Origin: an uncultured Lactobacillus sp.
GTDB taxonomy: Bacteria > Bacillota > Bacilli > Lactobacillales > Lactobacillaceae
Assembly (NCBI GenBank): GCA_946477855.1
Contig: CAMKZU010000003.1
Span: 33,561 to 97,560, forward strand
DNA: 64,000 nucleotides
Direction: 5' to 3'
In this document: piece after piece, positions 44,638 to 53,678 of the stretch
Position numbering within the stretch: position 1 is the first letter of the stretch
How the letters are laid out: the number at the start of each line of letters is the position of its first letter
Position numbers and translations under genes: made by a program
The notes under the pieces: model-generated
What the model was told of the DNA's origin: nothing
The model's database searches: none
Seen by the model: the letters and a program-made list of their open reading frames with translations, nothing else

Positions 44638-45511
44638 TAGTTAAATCAATTTTATCTATATCAATCATCCAACCAATTGCAAAAGACTTTTCTCCCAAAT
44701 GGGTAGCAATGACAGGACTAAATTTGGTAACAGAAATATTTTGCTCCGGAAATTTTTCCCTTAAAAATACTTTTGCCTCATCTACCTGACTACTGTCATT
44801 AGAATCAATAATAAAAAGTTTGATTTTATCTTTGTAAGGCAATTGATCTATTTTCTTTACAGTTAATTTCTTAATTTTGATAAATGCACGTTTCATAGAA
44901 CGTATCTTATCAAAAGCTACTATATTGCCGTCTTTAAAAGTAAGCAATGGTTTGATATTTAACATTGAACCAATAAAAGCACCGGCATTGCTTAAGCGTC
45001 CCCCGCGACTTAAATTTTTTAAGTCATTAACTACAAATATTTCATCAATAGTAGAACGAATTTTTTCAAGTCGAGCTAAAATTGTATCCAGATCAAGACC
45101 ATTTTTTATCATTTTGGCTGCTGCCAAAACTAAATTTCCTTGTAAGCGAACAGTCATTCTAGAATCAATAGCATGTAAATTATATTTTGGGTGATTTTCC
45201 GCGAAATTACATAATGTTTGATAAAAACCCGATATCCCGCTAGAAAGTGTAATAGCAATAATTGCCTCATAGCCTTCATCATTCAGGCGATCAAAAAGTC
45301 GAATTAAATCACCAGTACTTGGCTGAGAAGTTTTAGGAAAATCTGCTCCCTCCCTCTGCATTTTAAAAAGCTGATCAGAGGTTATATCAACATTTTCTAA
45401 ATATTCTTTTTCACCTATAATAATTGGAATTGAAACAACAATAATGTTATTTTTTTCAGCCTCTTGTTTTGTTATGGCACTAGTACTATCAGTAACTAAA
45501 GCAATCTTCAT
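44633..45511 (-). CDS. DegV family fatty-acid-binding protein (second paralogue)
   Basis: 292 aa. DegV motifs: IALVTDSTSAITK at the start, FPKTSQPSTGDLI near residue 57, TLSSGISGFY near 90 and NLKNLSRGGRLSNAGAFIG near 160. Family members bind a long-chain fatty acid. AAAGGT precedes the ATG. Its own extended -10 (TGCTATAAT, minus strand, 45551-45559) and an inverted repeat between promoter and start suggest repression, possibly by the MarR protein encoded 75 bp upstream. Confidence 0.9.
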   Translation of the reverse strand: MKIALVTDSTSAITKQEAEKNNIIVVSIPIIIGEKEYLENVDITSDQLFKMQREGADFPKTSQPSTGDLIRLFDRLNDEGYEAIIAITLSSGISGFYQTLCNFAENHPKYNLHAIDSRMTVRLQGNLVLAAAKMIKNGLDLDTILARLEKIRSTIDEIFVVNDLKNLSRGGRLSNAGAFIGSMLNIKPLLTFKDGNIVAFDKIRSMKRAFIKIKKLTVKKIDQLPYKDKIKLFIIDSNDSSQVDEAKVFLREKFPEQNISVTKFSPVIATHLGEKSFAIGWMIDIDKIDLTK

Positions 45512-45529
45512 CTAATTTACCTTTCGCTT

Positions 45530-45559
45530 TTGTCTGTACAACATACAAGAATTATAGCA
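45530..45559 (-). promoter_or_regulatory. Extended -10 promoter and operator-like repeat of the second degV
   Basis: On the minus strand TGCTATAAT (45559-45551) is followed by TTGTATGT and ACAGACAA (45548-45530), an imperfect inverted repeat matching at 7 of 8 arm positions. It lies around the expected transcription start. Confidence 0.5.
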
Positions 45560-45586
45560 TAAAAAAATAAGTGTTTCGACTATCAA

Positions 45587-46000
45587 CTATAGAGAACTTG
45601 TTTCTTTTGTTTTCTGCACTAATTTAGTAAATATTTGGTCAAATGTTTTTATTTCTTGCTCAGTAAGACCATGCAAAAGTGATTCTTCTATTTCTTTTAA
45701 AACGTTTCGTAATTCAGAAATTTTTTCCAATCCCTGATCATTTAACAGAACTGTTTTGCTTGAGTCACTTTCTGACCTTTTAATTGTTACAAAGCTCATT
45801 GTTTTCTTCTGCTGCAACTGTCTGCTTAATGTTGAAAGCGATATTTTTAATTTTTCAGCTAAATCTCCCATTTTTAAAGCTGTATTGCCATTATGGTAAA
45901 AATAAAGCAAAATTCTAGTTTGAGAAAGATTTAACCCACACTTTCTGTTTATTTCGTTTTTTATAATTCCAGCAATTGTGCTAAAAGATAAAACATCCAT
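45587..46000 (-). CDS. MarR family transcriptional regulator
   Basis: 137 aa with a central winged helix-turn-helix (about 30-100: LSQTRILLYFYHNGNTALKM then GDLAEKLKISLSTLSRQLQQ). Terminal helices form the expected dimer interface. AAAAGGTAG precedes the ATG. It lies upstream of degV on the same strand. In lactic acid bacteria a MarR protein (FabT) controls fatty acid synthesis and degV encodes a fatty-acid binder, so a link to lipids is possible but not shown by the sequence. Confidence 0.85.
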   Translation of the reverse strand: MDVLSFSTIAGIIKNEINRKCGLNLSQTRILLYFYHNGNTALKMGDLAEKLKISLSTLSRQLQQKKTMSFVTIKRSESDSSKTVLLNDQGLEKISELRNVLKEIEESLLHGLTEQEIKTFDQIFTKLVQKTKETSSL

Positions 46001-46330
46001 TTAACTACCTTTTCTGATTAAAACAAAATCATAAAAATATTTTATAAACTAAAATTTAAGTGACATCTAAAGCAAAAAGCCAAGTATAAGTTGTGAAACA
46101 TTCGTCCTTGATTTCTACTATTATTTTTAGCTTATAAATATTTGCATTAATAACTTTAAATCTATATTACCAGTATATCAGTTTTTTGCAATGATTTCTT
46201 TATTTATTATAAAATTATTACTATATAACTGGTGGTACTCTTTTTTAAGATTTTTAATAATTTATATTCTAAACGGGGTACTTATTGCTGAATAATTGGT
46301 ATAATAGAAAGCGTGTTTTGAGGTGATAAT
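46001..46330. other. AT-rich divergent intergenic region between marR and rqcH
   Basis: 330 bp without a gene. The only clear element is the rqcH extended -10 at its right end. No long inverted repeat or RNA motif was recognised. Confidence 0.6.
46297..46305 (+). promoter_or_regulatory. Extended -10 promoter of rqcH
   Basis: TGGTATAAT (TGn plus perfect TATAAT), 25 bp before the rqcH start. Confidence 0.65.
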
Positions 46331-48019
46331 ATGGCTTTTGATGGTTTGTTCATACATAGCCTGTTAAATGATGTTAAACCGAAAATCGTCAATAGCAGGC
46401 TTTCCAAGATTTATCAGCCATTTGAACAAGATCTAGTACTAACTTTTAGAAAAGACCGTAAAAATATACAGTTGTTATTATCTGCCAATGCGCAGTATCC
46501 ACGGTTCTATATAACTGACCAAACAATTGCTAATCCTGATAAAGCACCAACTTTTGTTATGGTGCTGCGTAAATATTTGGAAGGCTCAATTTTACAATCA
46601 ATTGACCAATTAGGGGTTGATCGCATTGTCAATTTTAGGTTTAGCAATCGTAATGAACTTGGAGATCAAGTGCAACTAGTCTTGTCATTAGAGTTAATGG
46701 GCAGACACAGCAATGTGATTCTCTATGACCAAAAAAGTGGACGCATAATTGATTTGCTTAAAAGAATTAATCCTGATGAAAATAGAGTGAGGTTACTTTT
46801 GCCCAAAGCTAAATATGAGTTACCTCCCCTTATATCTGGAATTGACGGTTTTAAGATGACGGAAAAAGAATTTGCTCAAAAAGCTCTGAATTCGGATCCT
46901 GAAAATTTTGCTAGTCAGATTGGTGGTCTTGATCGGGACGATCGTCAAGAACTTGCAGGTTATTTGGAAGACGATTTTTCTTATTCATCTTTTAAAACTT
47001 TTATGGATCAGTTTAATAAAAAAGGTGCTTTTATTCTAAAAACACCTAATAATAAACGTAAAATTTTTCCTTATTTACCCTACCATCTTGACTTGATTAA
47101 AGAAAGCTCTGATCCAGATATTAACCACGCTTTAGACAGCTTTTACCAGTACCAGGCAAACCAGGATTGGGTAAGGCAAAAGTCAAGCCAGATAGAACGT
47201 GTAATAAAAAACGAGCATAAAAAATTAACTAAAAAAATAGTCAAGCTCCAAAAGCAATTGGATCAAGCTGAGAATTCAGAAGGATATAGGATTCGGGGAG
47301 AAATTCTTAATGCAAATTTGTCCCAAGTTAAACCGGGAATGACAGAAATTGAATTGCCCAATTATTATGATAATAATCAACCCCTAAAAATTAAACTTGA
47401 TGCAGCACTCTCTCCTGCTCGAAATGGTCAGAAATATTTTACCAAGTATAAAAAACTACGTGATTCGATTAAACACGTTAAAGAACAAATTAAAATAGCC
47501 CAAGACAATTTAAATTATTTTGATACTATCCAAACTGCAATCGACAATGCAGAACCACAGGATATCGATCAAATTAACGAAGAATTGATGAATCAAGGTT
47601 ATATTAAAAAGCCCCAGAAACCTAAACGTAAAAAGAAAATTACTGAGAAAAATCTCAATAAATTTCGCATTTCATCTGGCAAAACAGTTTTAGTCGGCAA
47701 AAACAACTTACAAAATGATTGGCTTACTTTAAAAAAGGCTAATAAAACTGATATTTGGTTTCATGTTAAAAATATACCTGGGTCGCACGTTATTTTGCAA
47801 TCTGATCAGGCAACAGAAAAGGATATTTTAGAAACTGCTGAGATTGCAGCCTATTTTTCTAAGGCCAAAGATTCAGCCCATGTGCAGGTTGATTATGTAC
47901 AGGATAAAAGAGTAAAAAAGCCTAATGGTGCAAAACCTGGTTTCGTAATTTATACCGGGCAAAATTCAATTGAGGTAACCCCTGAAAAAGACCGAGTATT
48001 AAGTAAAAGAATAAACTAA
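46331..48019 (+). CDS. rqcH: RqcH / Rqc2 homologue (NFACT protein, fibronectin-binding A family)
   Basis: 562 aa. NFACT-N domain (about 1-130) beginning MAFDGLFIHSLLNDV, helix-hairpin-helix region, long coiled coil (about 275-420) and NFACT-R domain (about 440-555; VGKNNLQNDWLTLKKANKTD then IWFHVKNIPGSHVIL). RqcH binds stalled 50S-peptidyl-tRNA and directs alanine tailing in ribosome quality control. Older names call it fibronectin-binding protein. TTGAGGTGAT precedes the ATG. It shares a terminator with carB. Confidence 0.94.
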   Translation: MAFDGLFIHSLLNDVKPKIVNSRLSKIYQPFEQDLVLTFRKDRKNIQLLLSANAQYPRFYITDQTIANPDKAPTFVMVLRKYLEGSILQSIDQLGVDRIVNFRFSNRNELGDQVQLVLSLELMGRHSNVILYDQKSGRIIDLLKRINPDENRVRLLLPKAKYELPPLISGIDGFKMTEKEFAQKALNSDPENFASQIGGLDRDDRQELAGYLEDDFSYSSFKTFMDQFNKKGAFILKTPNNKRKIFPYLPYHLDLIKESSDPDINHALDSFYQYQANQDWVRQKSSQIERVIKNEHKKLTKKIVKLQKQLDQAENSEGYRIRGEILNANLSQVKPGMTEIELPNYYDNNQPLKIKLDAALSPARNGQKYFTKYKKLRDSIKHVKEQIKIAQDNLNYFDTIQTAIDNAEPQDIDQINEELMNQGYIKKPQKPKRKKKITEKNLNKFRISSGKTVLVGKNNLQNDWLTLKKANKTDIWFHVKNIPGSHVILQSDQATEKDILETAEIAAYFSKAKDSAHVQVDYVQDKRVKKPNGAKPGFVIYTGQNSIEVTPEKDRVLSKRIN

Positions 48020-48050
48020 AAAACGAGGATGATTCTTCATCCTCGTTTCA
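48018..48050. terminator. Bidirectional terminator between rqcH and carB
   Basis: AAACGAGGATGA pairs with TCATCCTCGTTT around a TTCT loop, with A and T runs outside. Confidence 0.88.
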
Positions 48051-48066
48051 TTTTTACTTGTGGTAT

Positions 48067-51000
48067 TTAAATTGGCTGTGTGGTTAATGCCAACGATTCT
48101 AGAACGCTCAAAATAAGTTCTGTAGTTTCGATACTTGAAAATACAGGTATGTTTTGATTCAAAGTTTCATCACGTATTCTGGTTGCATCGTCACTAGCAG
48201 AGTCGGATAAGTTAGTAATATTAATTACCATATCAATTTTATGTTGTCGAATTTTATCCAATAGACTGCGAGAACCATGACTGATTTTGGAAACAATTCC
48301 TGTGGTTATTCCAGCTTCTGCCAAGCCATTAGCTGTACCTTCAGTGGCAATTATTTTAAAACCCAGACGATAAAAACGTTGAGCCAATTCTGTCACTTTC
48401 TTTTTATCTTCATCGCGAACAGATATAAAAATCGTACCAAAGTTTGGTATTCTTAACCCGCTGGCTTCATAGCCCTTGTATAAAGCTTTCGCAAGCTCAG
48501 TATCTCGGCCCATGACAGAACCAGACGATTTCATTTTTGAATCAAAAGAGTTTTCACTTTGGTAGTCAATGTATGAAAAAACAGGCATTTTAACAAAAAT
48601 GAAATTATTTGAATGCCACAAACCATTTTTATAACCTAAGTCAGGTAAGTTCTTGCCGATAAGCACTTCCGTTGCGCATTTGGTAATATCTTTTCCCAGT
48701 GCCTTAGATAAAAAAGCAATATTATGTCCAGCGTAGGGCTTAATTTGTAATAAAAATATTTTCTTATCAACAATTAAAAAATGTAGCGTAAAAATTCCCC
48801 GCATTTTTATACGTTTAATCAATTCAGTAGCATATTCAATAAGTAGTTTTTTACCTGTTTTTGTTAAATTTTGTGGCTTAAAAACAGCTATTGAATCTGA
48901 CGCGTGAGAACCTGTTTGCTCCAAATGCTCAATAATACCGGGAATGGTGACATTTTTACCATCTGAAATGGCCGTAATTTCATATTTATTTCCTTCGATA
49001 AAATGAGACAAACTGACCTTGGATAATTGATTTTCCTTTAAATATTTCTTTAAAGCTGGCAAATCATAGACAACAGCAGATTTTTGCTTAACCCCCATAT
49101 TGTTAAATCCACCAATGAGGATTGGAAAACCATGATCGTTGATAAAATTCTTAGCTTCGGTTTTATCAACTGTTGTTAAAAGCTTATTTTGTCCTAAATT
49201 TTTTAATGGTTTATTTAAAACCTGCTTTATGCAATCCTTTGGATTAATATTTTTATTGCCTAAAATATTTAAGCCGTTTTTTATTAATTTTTTACATAGT
49301 GCATTCATTTCTTTGCCGGAGAACTGAACTAAAACATCTTTTATATCTTCTTTTTCAGCAATATGTAAGATGCTTTCAAGAGTTATAGGTTCAAAATAAA
49401 CCTTATCTGCCCTTTTATAGCTAATTGCCACAGATTCATCGTTATTAGATAATAAAACAGTGGCATAATTATTATTATGTAAAGTATCAATTGCATGACT
49501 AATCATGTAGTCAAATTCACTTGTAACTGAAACTTGTGAAGGTAGCATTCCAATCACAAGCACTTTTTTGGCTGCAGTTAAAGCTTGACTTTCATCTTGA
49601 ACTCCATATGAGCTGTAATATGCCTTAACCAGAGGTTTAATCGTTCCGGCTGACCCGTCGATTTGCTGATAAGCTGGCTTCAAATGTAATTTTGTGAGCT
49701 TATTTTTAATTACGTTAATATCAACATTAGAAAGTTCAGAAATTAACGCATTGCGAAATCCTCTCTTTTTAGCTTCAAGCAATAGTTCATCTGTTAAATT
49801 TCCAACTGCTAATTTTTGACCTATTTCCACGATATGAGCTAGTTTTTGAAAATAAACGGGATGGATATGAATAATGTTTTGCAGCTCATGATAATCAAAG
49901 CCTTTAGCTATTGTGGCTAAAAGCTTAATTAGATGTGACTCATCGGGATGCTCCAAATCACTTGCAATTTCGCTTTTTTCTTTTGCTTTTTCAGTTTTAA
50001 AAACATTAAGTGCCATTTTTAAATTGACTGTTGATGCAAGGCCCTTTAAAAAAGCAGCTTCAAAATTTGTTCCTAATCCAATGGCTTCCCCACTAGCACG
50101 CATTTTGGTGCCTAATAAATAGTGGTTGCTTCCAGATTGTGTTAGTGACCAGAAAGGCATTCTAACTGCAACTTTATCTAGAGTTGGTTCAACAGCAGCA
50201 TTAAGACCTGATAATGGATCTGTGATTTCATCTAAACGATAGCCAATGGCTATTTTACAAACAATATAGCCTAAGCTATACAGCCCTACTCTTTTTGACC
50301 AAATCGCACTGCGGGTTAACCGAGGCTTGATTGATAAAATTTTTACTGAAAATTTGGTTCCATCATGTTTGACAGCAAAATGAATATTTAAGATTCCTAC
50401 TATTTTTAATTTGCTAGCAATTACTTTAGCAATGGTACGAATTTTTTGTACTTGGTCATTATTAAGCGTTAAAGCTGGCATTACAGTTGCGGAATCGCCG
50501 GCATTGATGGCTACGGATTCAAGAGTATCAGCTAAATTAGTAAAAAGTACATTTCCAGAACTGTCACGAATTATGTTAGCAATGACTTCCCCCCAAGAAG
50601 AAAGATCTTCAGACAAATGGTAATTACTAAAAGAAAAGTTTTCAGATTGTCTTTCTTTTGCTAAATATTCATTTAAATCAGAAACGTTATTAAAAATAAT
50701 TTGTCCATTATTGGCCGAAGTATTTTCTTTGATAAGCATCACTGGAAACCGCACTTTTTCAGATAGCTGCTTTTGGATATCAGCTGCACTAAAGTCAGTT
50801 AGATTCCAATATTTATTGGTTTCAATCTGGTTCTCAGACAAAAAGGAGTTCAATTTTTGATGATTGTCCATTGCAAGAGTTTGTTTATTCAGTGTTAGCA
50901 ACCTAACCCCCATTTTTTGCAATATGCCGTCTTGGACCAATTCCCTGGTAACTTTTAAGCCTGTAGTTGAACCATAAGCAGAAATAATAGCATTTGGTTC

Positions 51001-51243
51001 CTCCATACGAATTATTCTTTTAAGAAATTCCAATGTCATTGGTTCCAGATAAACGGTTAAACCGGGTTTTTTGTCAGTGGAAACAGTTGCTGGATTGGGA
51101 TTAACCAAAACCACTTGAATATCATCTTCAAAAAGTGCTCGAACTGCATCTTCAACTAATAAATCAGTTTCAGACACTTTACCAACCAGGGTTGGGCCTG
51201 ATCCAATGATTAAAACTTTATCTAAATCATTTTCTAAAGGCAT
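48067..51243 (-). CDS. carB: Degenerate carbamoyl-phosphate synthase large chain (likely inactive CarB)
   Basis: 1058 aa, full CarB length, no frameshift. The CarB architecture is clear (two ATP-grasp halves about 1-400 and 555-930, C-terminal MGS domain about 935-1055), but active-site residues are lost. In the first half the Gly-rich loop after FPV reads TSANNG, and E. coli Gln285/Glu299/Asn301 correspond to His288/Ser304/Lys306 (ILSIKPRLTRS). In the second half Gln829/Glu841/Asn843 correspond to His821/Gln833/Lys835 (LLQIKPYAGHN), and its first P-loop is VIGMLPSQV. The MGS domain keeps IATEGTANGLAEAGI. Catalysis is unlikely. It is 2 bp behind carA at the end of the fhs operon. Confidence 0.85.
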   Translation of the reverse strand: MPLENDLDKVLIIGSGPTLVGKVSETDLLVEDAVRALFEDDIQVVLVNPNPATVSTDKKPGLTVYLEPMTLEFLKRIIRMEEPNAIISAYGSTTGLKVTRELVQDGILQKMGVRLLTLNKQTLAMDNHQKLNSFLSENQIETNKYWNLTDFSAADIQKQLSEKVRFPVMLIKENTSANNGQIIFNNVSDLNEYLAKERQSENFSFSNYHLSEDLSSWGEVIANIIRDSSGNVLFTNLADTLESVAINAGDSATVMPALTLNNDQVQKIRTIAKVIASKLKIVGILNIHFAVKHDGTKFSVKILSIKPRLTRSAIWSKRVGLYSLGYIVCKIAIGYRLDEITDPLSGLNAAVEPTLDKVAVRMPFWSLTQSGSNHYLLGTKMRASGEAIGLGTNFEAAFLKGLASTVNLKMALNVFKTEKAKEKSEIASDLEHPDESHLIKLLATIAKGFDYHELQNIIHIHPVYFQKLAHIVEIGQKLAVGNLTDELLLEAKKRGFRNALISELSNVDINVIKNKLTKLHLKPAYQQIDGSAGTIKPLVKAYYSSYGVQDESQALTAAKKVLVIGMLPSQVSVTSEFDYMISHAIDTLHNNNYATVLLSNNDESVAISYKRADKVYFEPITLESILHIAEKEDIKDVLVQFSGKEMNALCKKLIKNGLNILGNKNINPKDCIKQVLNKPLKNLGQNKLLTTVDKTEAKNFINDHGFPILIGGFNNMGVKQKSAVVYDLPALKKYLKENQLSKVSLSHFIEGNKYEITAISDGKNVTIPGIIEHLEQTGSHASDSIAVFKPQNLTKTGKKLLIEYATELIKRIKMRGIFTLHFLIVDKKIFLLQIKPYAGHNIAFLSKALGKDITKCATEVLIGKNLPDLGYKNGLWHSNNFIFVKMPVFSYIDYQSENSFDSKMKSSGSVMGRDTELAKALYKGYEASGLRIPNFGTIFISVRDEDKKKVTELAQRFYRLGFKIIATEGTANGLAEAGITTGIVSKISHGSRSLLDKIRQHKIDMVINITNLSDSASDDATRIRDETLNQNIPVFSSIETTELILSVLESLALTTQPI

Positions 51244-51245
51244 TT

Positions 51246-52301
51246 TTACACCATCATCTCTACAAAATTATCAAAAATAGGAAGAGCATCAAGGCTTCCA
51301 GGCGCACCTTCAGCATTAAAAGCCGTACCAATTACTTTATTAGCTTTATTGCTGTAGCCGGCTAACAATTCACTATGAAGATCGTATAGTTCTTTTTCCA
51401 TTGCAAATTGAACGCTATTTGGCAATACTAATTGGTCAATATTCATTGCTACTTGCCAAATCTTATTTGTATTTTGGTCAATAACTGGATAATTAATACC
51501 GTTATAAGCCTGAGGCAAAGCAACTAATTCAAAATTAAGAAATTCGCTTAGGGTTAAAAAGCCCAAGCCAATCCCCCAAAGCGGAATTTTCCTGTAAAAA
51601 GCAGTCAGGATCGGATTAAGATTCTCTTTAAGTTCTTCTGCTTTTCCTGGACCGCCCGAAATAATAATCCCTTGCGGGCGCAAATTTTTAATATCGGGTA
51701 CTGAAACATTGTAAGGTAAGACAGTAGCATTTATTTTTCTCAAAGATAATTCTCTAAGCATAGAATGCTTTAAGCCAAGATCAATGATAGCCACAGTTTT
51801 ACCCACATTAGGCACAGCATAGGCATTTTTAGTTGAAACAGTGGCAGATTTGTTTTTAGGCAGAACCAAAGCTTTGATCTGATCAAAAGCATGATCATCA
51901 TTTGTATCCATAATTGAGGCTTTAATTGTTTTCTCTTTATTCAAAAGATGGACTAAAGCCCTGGTATCAACGTTAAAAATTGCTGGTATATTTTTTTCTT
52001 TTAAAAAGGAAGCTAAATCTTGAAAGTTATCACTATCTGAAATATTTTGGGCTACATCATTAGCAATTATTCCTTTTACAGTTGGATTAATACTTTCATA
52101 ATCAATTGCGTTAATGCCATTGCCACCGATCATTGGAGCAGTAAAAACTAAAATTTTACCAGCGTTAGTTGGATCAGTTAAAGCTTCTTGGTAGCCAAAA
52201 TTACCAGTTTGAATAGCTAATTCGCCTGTAGAAATTATTGAAGCTCCTAATCCTTCTCCTGGAAATGATTGACCATTTTCCAGAATCAAATATCGTTTCA
52301 T
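51246..52301 (-). CDS. carA: Degenerate carbamoyl-phosphate synthase small chain (likely inactive CarA)
   Basis: 351 aa, near normal length. The N-terminal CarA domain (about 1-150) keeps GEGLGA, TGNFGYQEALTDPT and FNVDTRALVHLL. The glutaminase domain (about 168-345) keeps ISGGPGKAEEL but its nucleophile loop reads WGIGLGFL, with Gly245 for the catalytic Cys and Phe248 for His of GICLGHQ. The triad His is Asn329, while Glu331 remains (FNAEGAPG). It cannot hydrolyse glutamine by the known mechanism. It abuts rluD upstream and carB downstream with no gaps, and both frames are intact. This suggests selection for a non-catalytic role. Confidence 0.85.
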   Translation of the reverse strand: MKRYLILENGQSFPGEGLGASIISTGELAIQTGNFGYQEALTDPTNAGKILVFTAPMIGGNGINAIDYESINPTVKGIIANDVAQNISDSDNFQDLASFLKEKNIPAIFNVDTRALVHLLNKEKTIKASIMDTNDDHAFDQIKALVLPKNKSATVSTKNAYAVPNVGKTVAIIDLGLKHSMLRELSLRKINATVLPYNVSVPDIKNLRPQGIIISGGPGKAEELKENLNPILTAFYRKIPLWGIGLGFLTLSEFLNFELVALPQAYNGINYPVIDQNTNKIWQVAMNIDQLVLPNSVQFAMEKELYDLHSELLAGYSNKANKVIGTAFNAEGAPGSLDALPIFDNFVEMMV

Positions 52302-53213
52302 TTAATCACTTTTTTCTCTTAAGTCAGTCAGCTGTTGCAAAAAAATTTGTGGCGGTTGTGCTTCAAATTCCAACCATTTACCTGAATGTGGCTGTTTAAA
52401 GCCTAGAACTTGAGCATGCAAAAATTGACCATTACCCTTTAAGGTATGATGTGGTCCATATAATGGATCTCCTGCAACGGGATGCCCAATATACGCAAGA
52501 TGCACCCTAATCTGATGTGTACGCCCTGTTTCAAGCTGACATCTTATTAAACTAAATTTTTGAAACTGTTCTAGGACAGTAAAATGAGTGACTGCATTTT
52601 TACCATTTTCAACTACAGCCATTTTTTTTCGATTATAATGATCACGTCCGATCGGAGCTTCAATTGTGCCAGATTTTTCAGAAAAATTCCCATGTACAAT
52701 AGCTAAATAAAGCCTTTTGTTTGTTTTTTGTGCTAATTGTTTCTCTAAGCTTTCACGTGCAAAAGCGTTTTTGGCCACCATCAATAAACCAGATGTATCC
52801 TTATCAATGCGATGCACGATTCCCGGCCGAAAACCTTCAGGGCTTTCAGCCAAATTTTTGGTATGAAATAGTAATGCATTGACAAGAGTGTGGTCTGGAT
52901 GTCCGGCAGCTGGATGAACTACCATGCCTTGAGGCTTATTAACAACTATTACATCTTGATCTTCATAAATAATATCTAACGGTATGTCTTCTGGAACTAC
53001 AGCCAAAGGTTTTAATTTCGGTACATTAACTGAAATTAAATCATTTTTTTGTACCTTATAAGAAGTTTTAACCTTTTTGCCATTAACTAGAATATTTCTG
53101 TCTTGCACTAATTCTTGAATTCTTGACCGTGATAAAGATGATATTTTAGTCGTCAGGACTTTATCTATTCTGCCTTTTTCATCTTGAATGACGAATTGGT
53201 ATTTATCAGGCAT
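52302..53213 (-). CDS. rluD: RluD-type 23S rRNA pseudouridine synthase
   Basis: 303 aa from the ATG at 53213, which overlaps the lspA stop; upstream in-frame TTG/ATG codons are further inside lspA without a site. An S4 domain (about 10-70) is followed by the RluA-family catalytic core with HRIDKDTSGLLMVAKN near residue 135 (catalytic Asp) and TGRTHQIRVHLAYIGHPVAGD near 215. It makes pseudouridines in 23S rRNA. The lspA-rluD order is conserved in Firmicutes, where pyrR and pyr genes often follow; here carA follows directly. Confidence 0.94.
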   Translation of the reverse strand: MPDKYQFVIQDEKGRIDKVLTTKISSLSRSRIQELVQDRNILVNGKKVKTSYKVQKNDLISVNVPKLKPLAVVPEDIPLDIIYEDQDVIVVNKPQGMVVHPAAGHPDHTLVNALLFHTKNLAESPEGFRPGIVHRIDKDTSGLLMVAKNAFARESLEKQLAQKTNKRLYLAIVHGNFSEKSGTIEAPIGRDHYNRKKMAVVENGKNAVTHFTVLEQFQKFSLIRCQLETGRTHQIRVHLAYIGHPVAGDPLYGPHHTLKGNGQFLHAQVLGFKQPHSGKWLEFEAQPPQIFLQQLTDLREKSD

Positions 53214-53670
53214 TATTTTTTTCGCTTTCATCAAAAAACAGAAGATAAATAAAAACGAGTATTATCCCTACTGTTATTGCAGAATCAGCAATATTAAATA
53301 TATTGAAGTGAATAAAGTCGACTTGGATCATATCGATGACATACTTTAGATGAATTCGGTCAATTAAATTACCTATGATTCCTCCGAGAACTAATGCGAC
53401 TCCTGTACTGAAAAGCTTGCTATGAAATTTTTTACCAAATAGATAATATAAACAGACTATGATAGCAATAATGCTTATTAGATAGAAAAGTCCCATCTGA
53501 CCAGGAAGAATATTCCAAGCTGCACCTTCATTTTGCACGTAGGTAAACGAAAAAATATGGGAAAGAACTTGGTGTGATTCACCCAGCCTATAATTACCGG
53601 CAATAAAAGATTTTAAAGATTGATCGGAGATCACTACTAATAATGAAATAATTAAATATAAAAATTGCAT
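53206..53670 (-). CDS. lspA: Lipoprotein signal peptidase
   Basis: 154 aa with four transmembrane helices. The catalytic aspartates are in GNLIDR near residue 110 and FNIADSAI near 131. It cleaves the signal peptide of prolipoproteins after lipidation. Start is 8 bp after the fhs stop; the ribosome binding site is weak, so coupling to fhs translation is likely. It overlaps rluD by 8 bp. Confidence 0.95.
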   Translation of the reverse strand: MQFLYLIISLLVVISDQSLKSFIAGNYRLGESHQVLSHIFSFTYVQNEGAAWNILPGQMGLFYLISIIAIIVCLYYLFGKKFHSKLFSTGVALVLGGIIGNLIDRIHLKYVIDMIQVDFIHFNIFNIADSAITVGIILVFIYLLFFDESEKNNA

Positions 53671-53678
53671 TGTTATTC

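Noticed and set aside
44553..45194. Plus-strand ORFs opposite the NUDIX and degV genes
   Set aside because: They are antisense shadows of well-supported minus-strand genes, with no homology pattern or SD.
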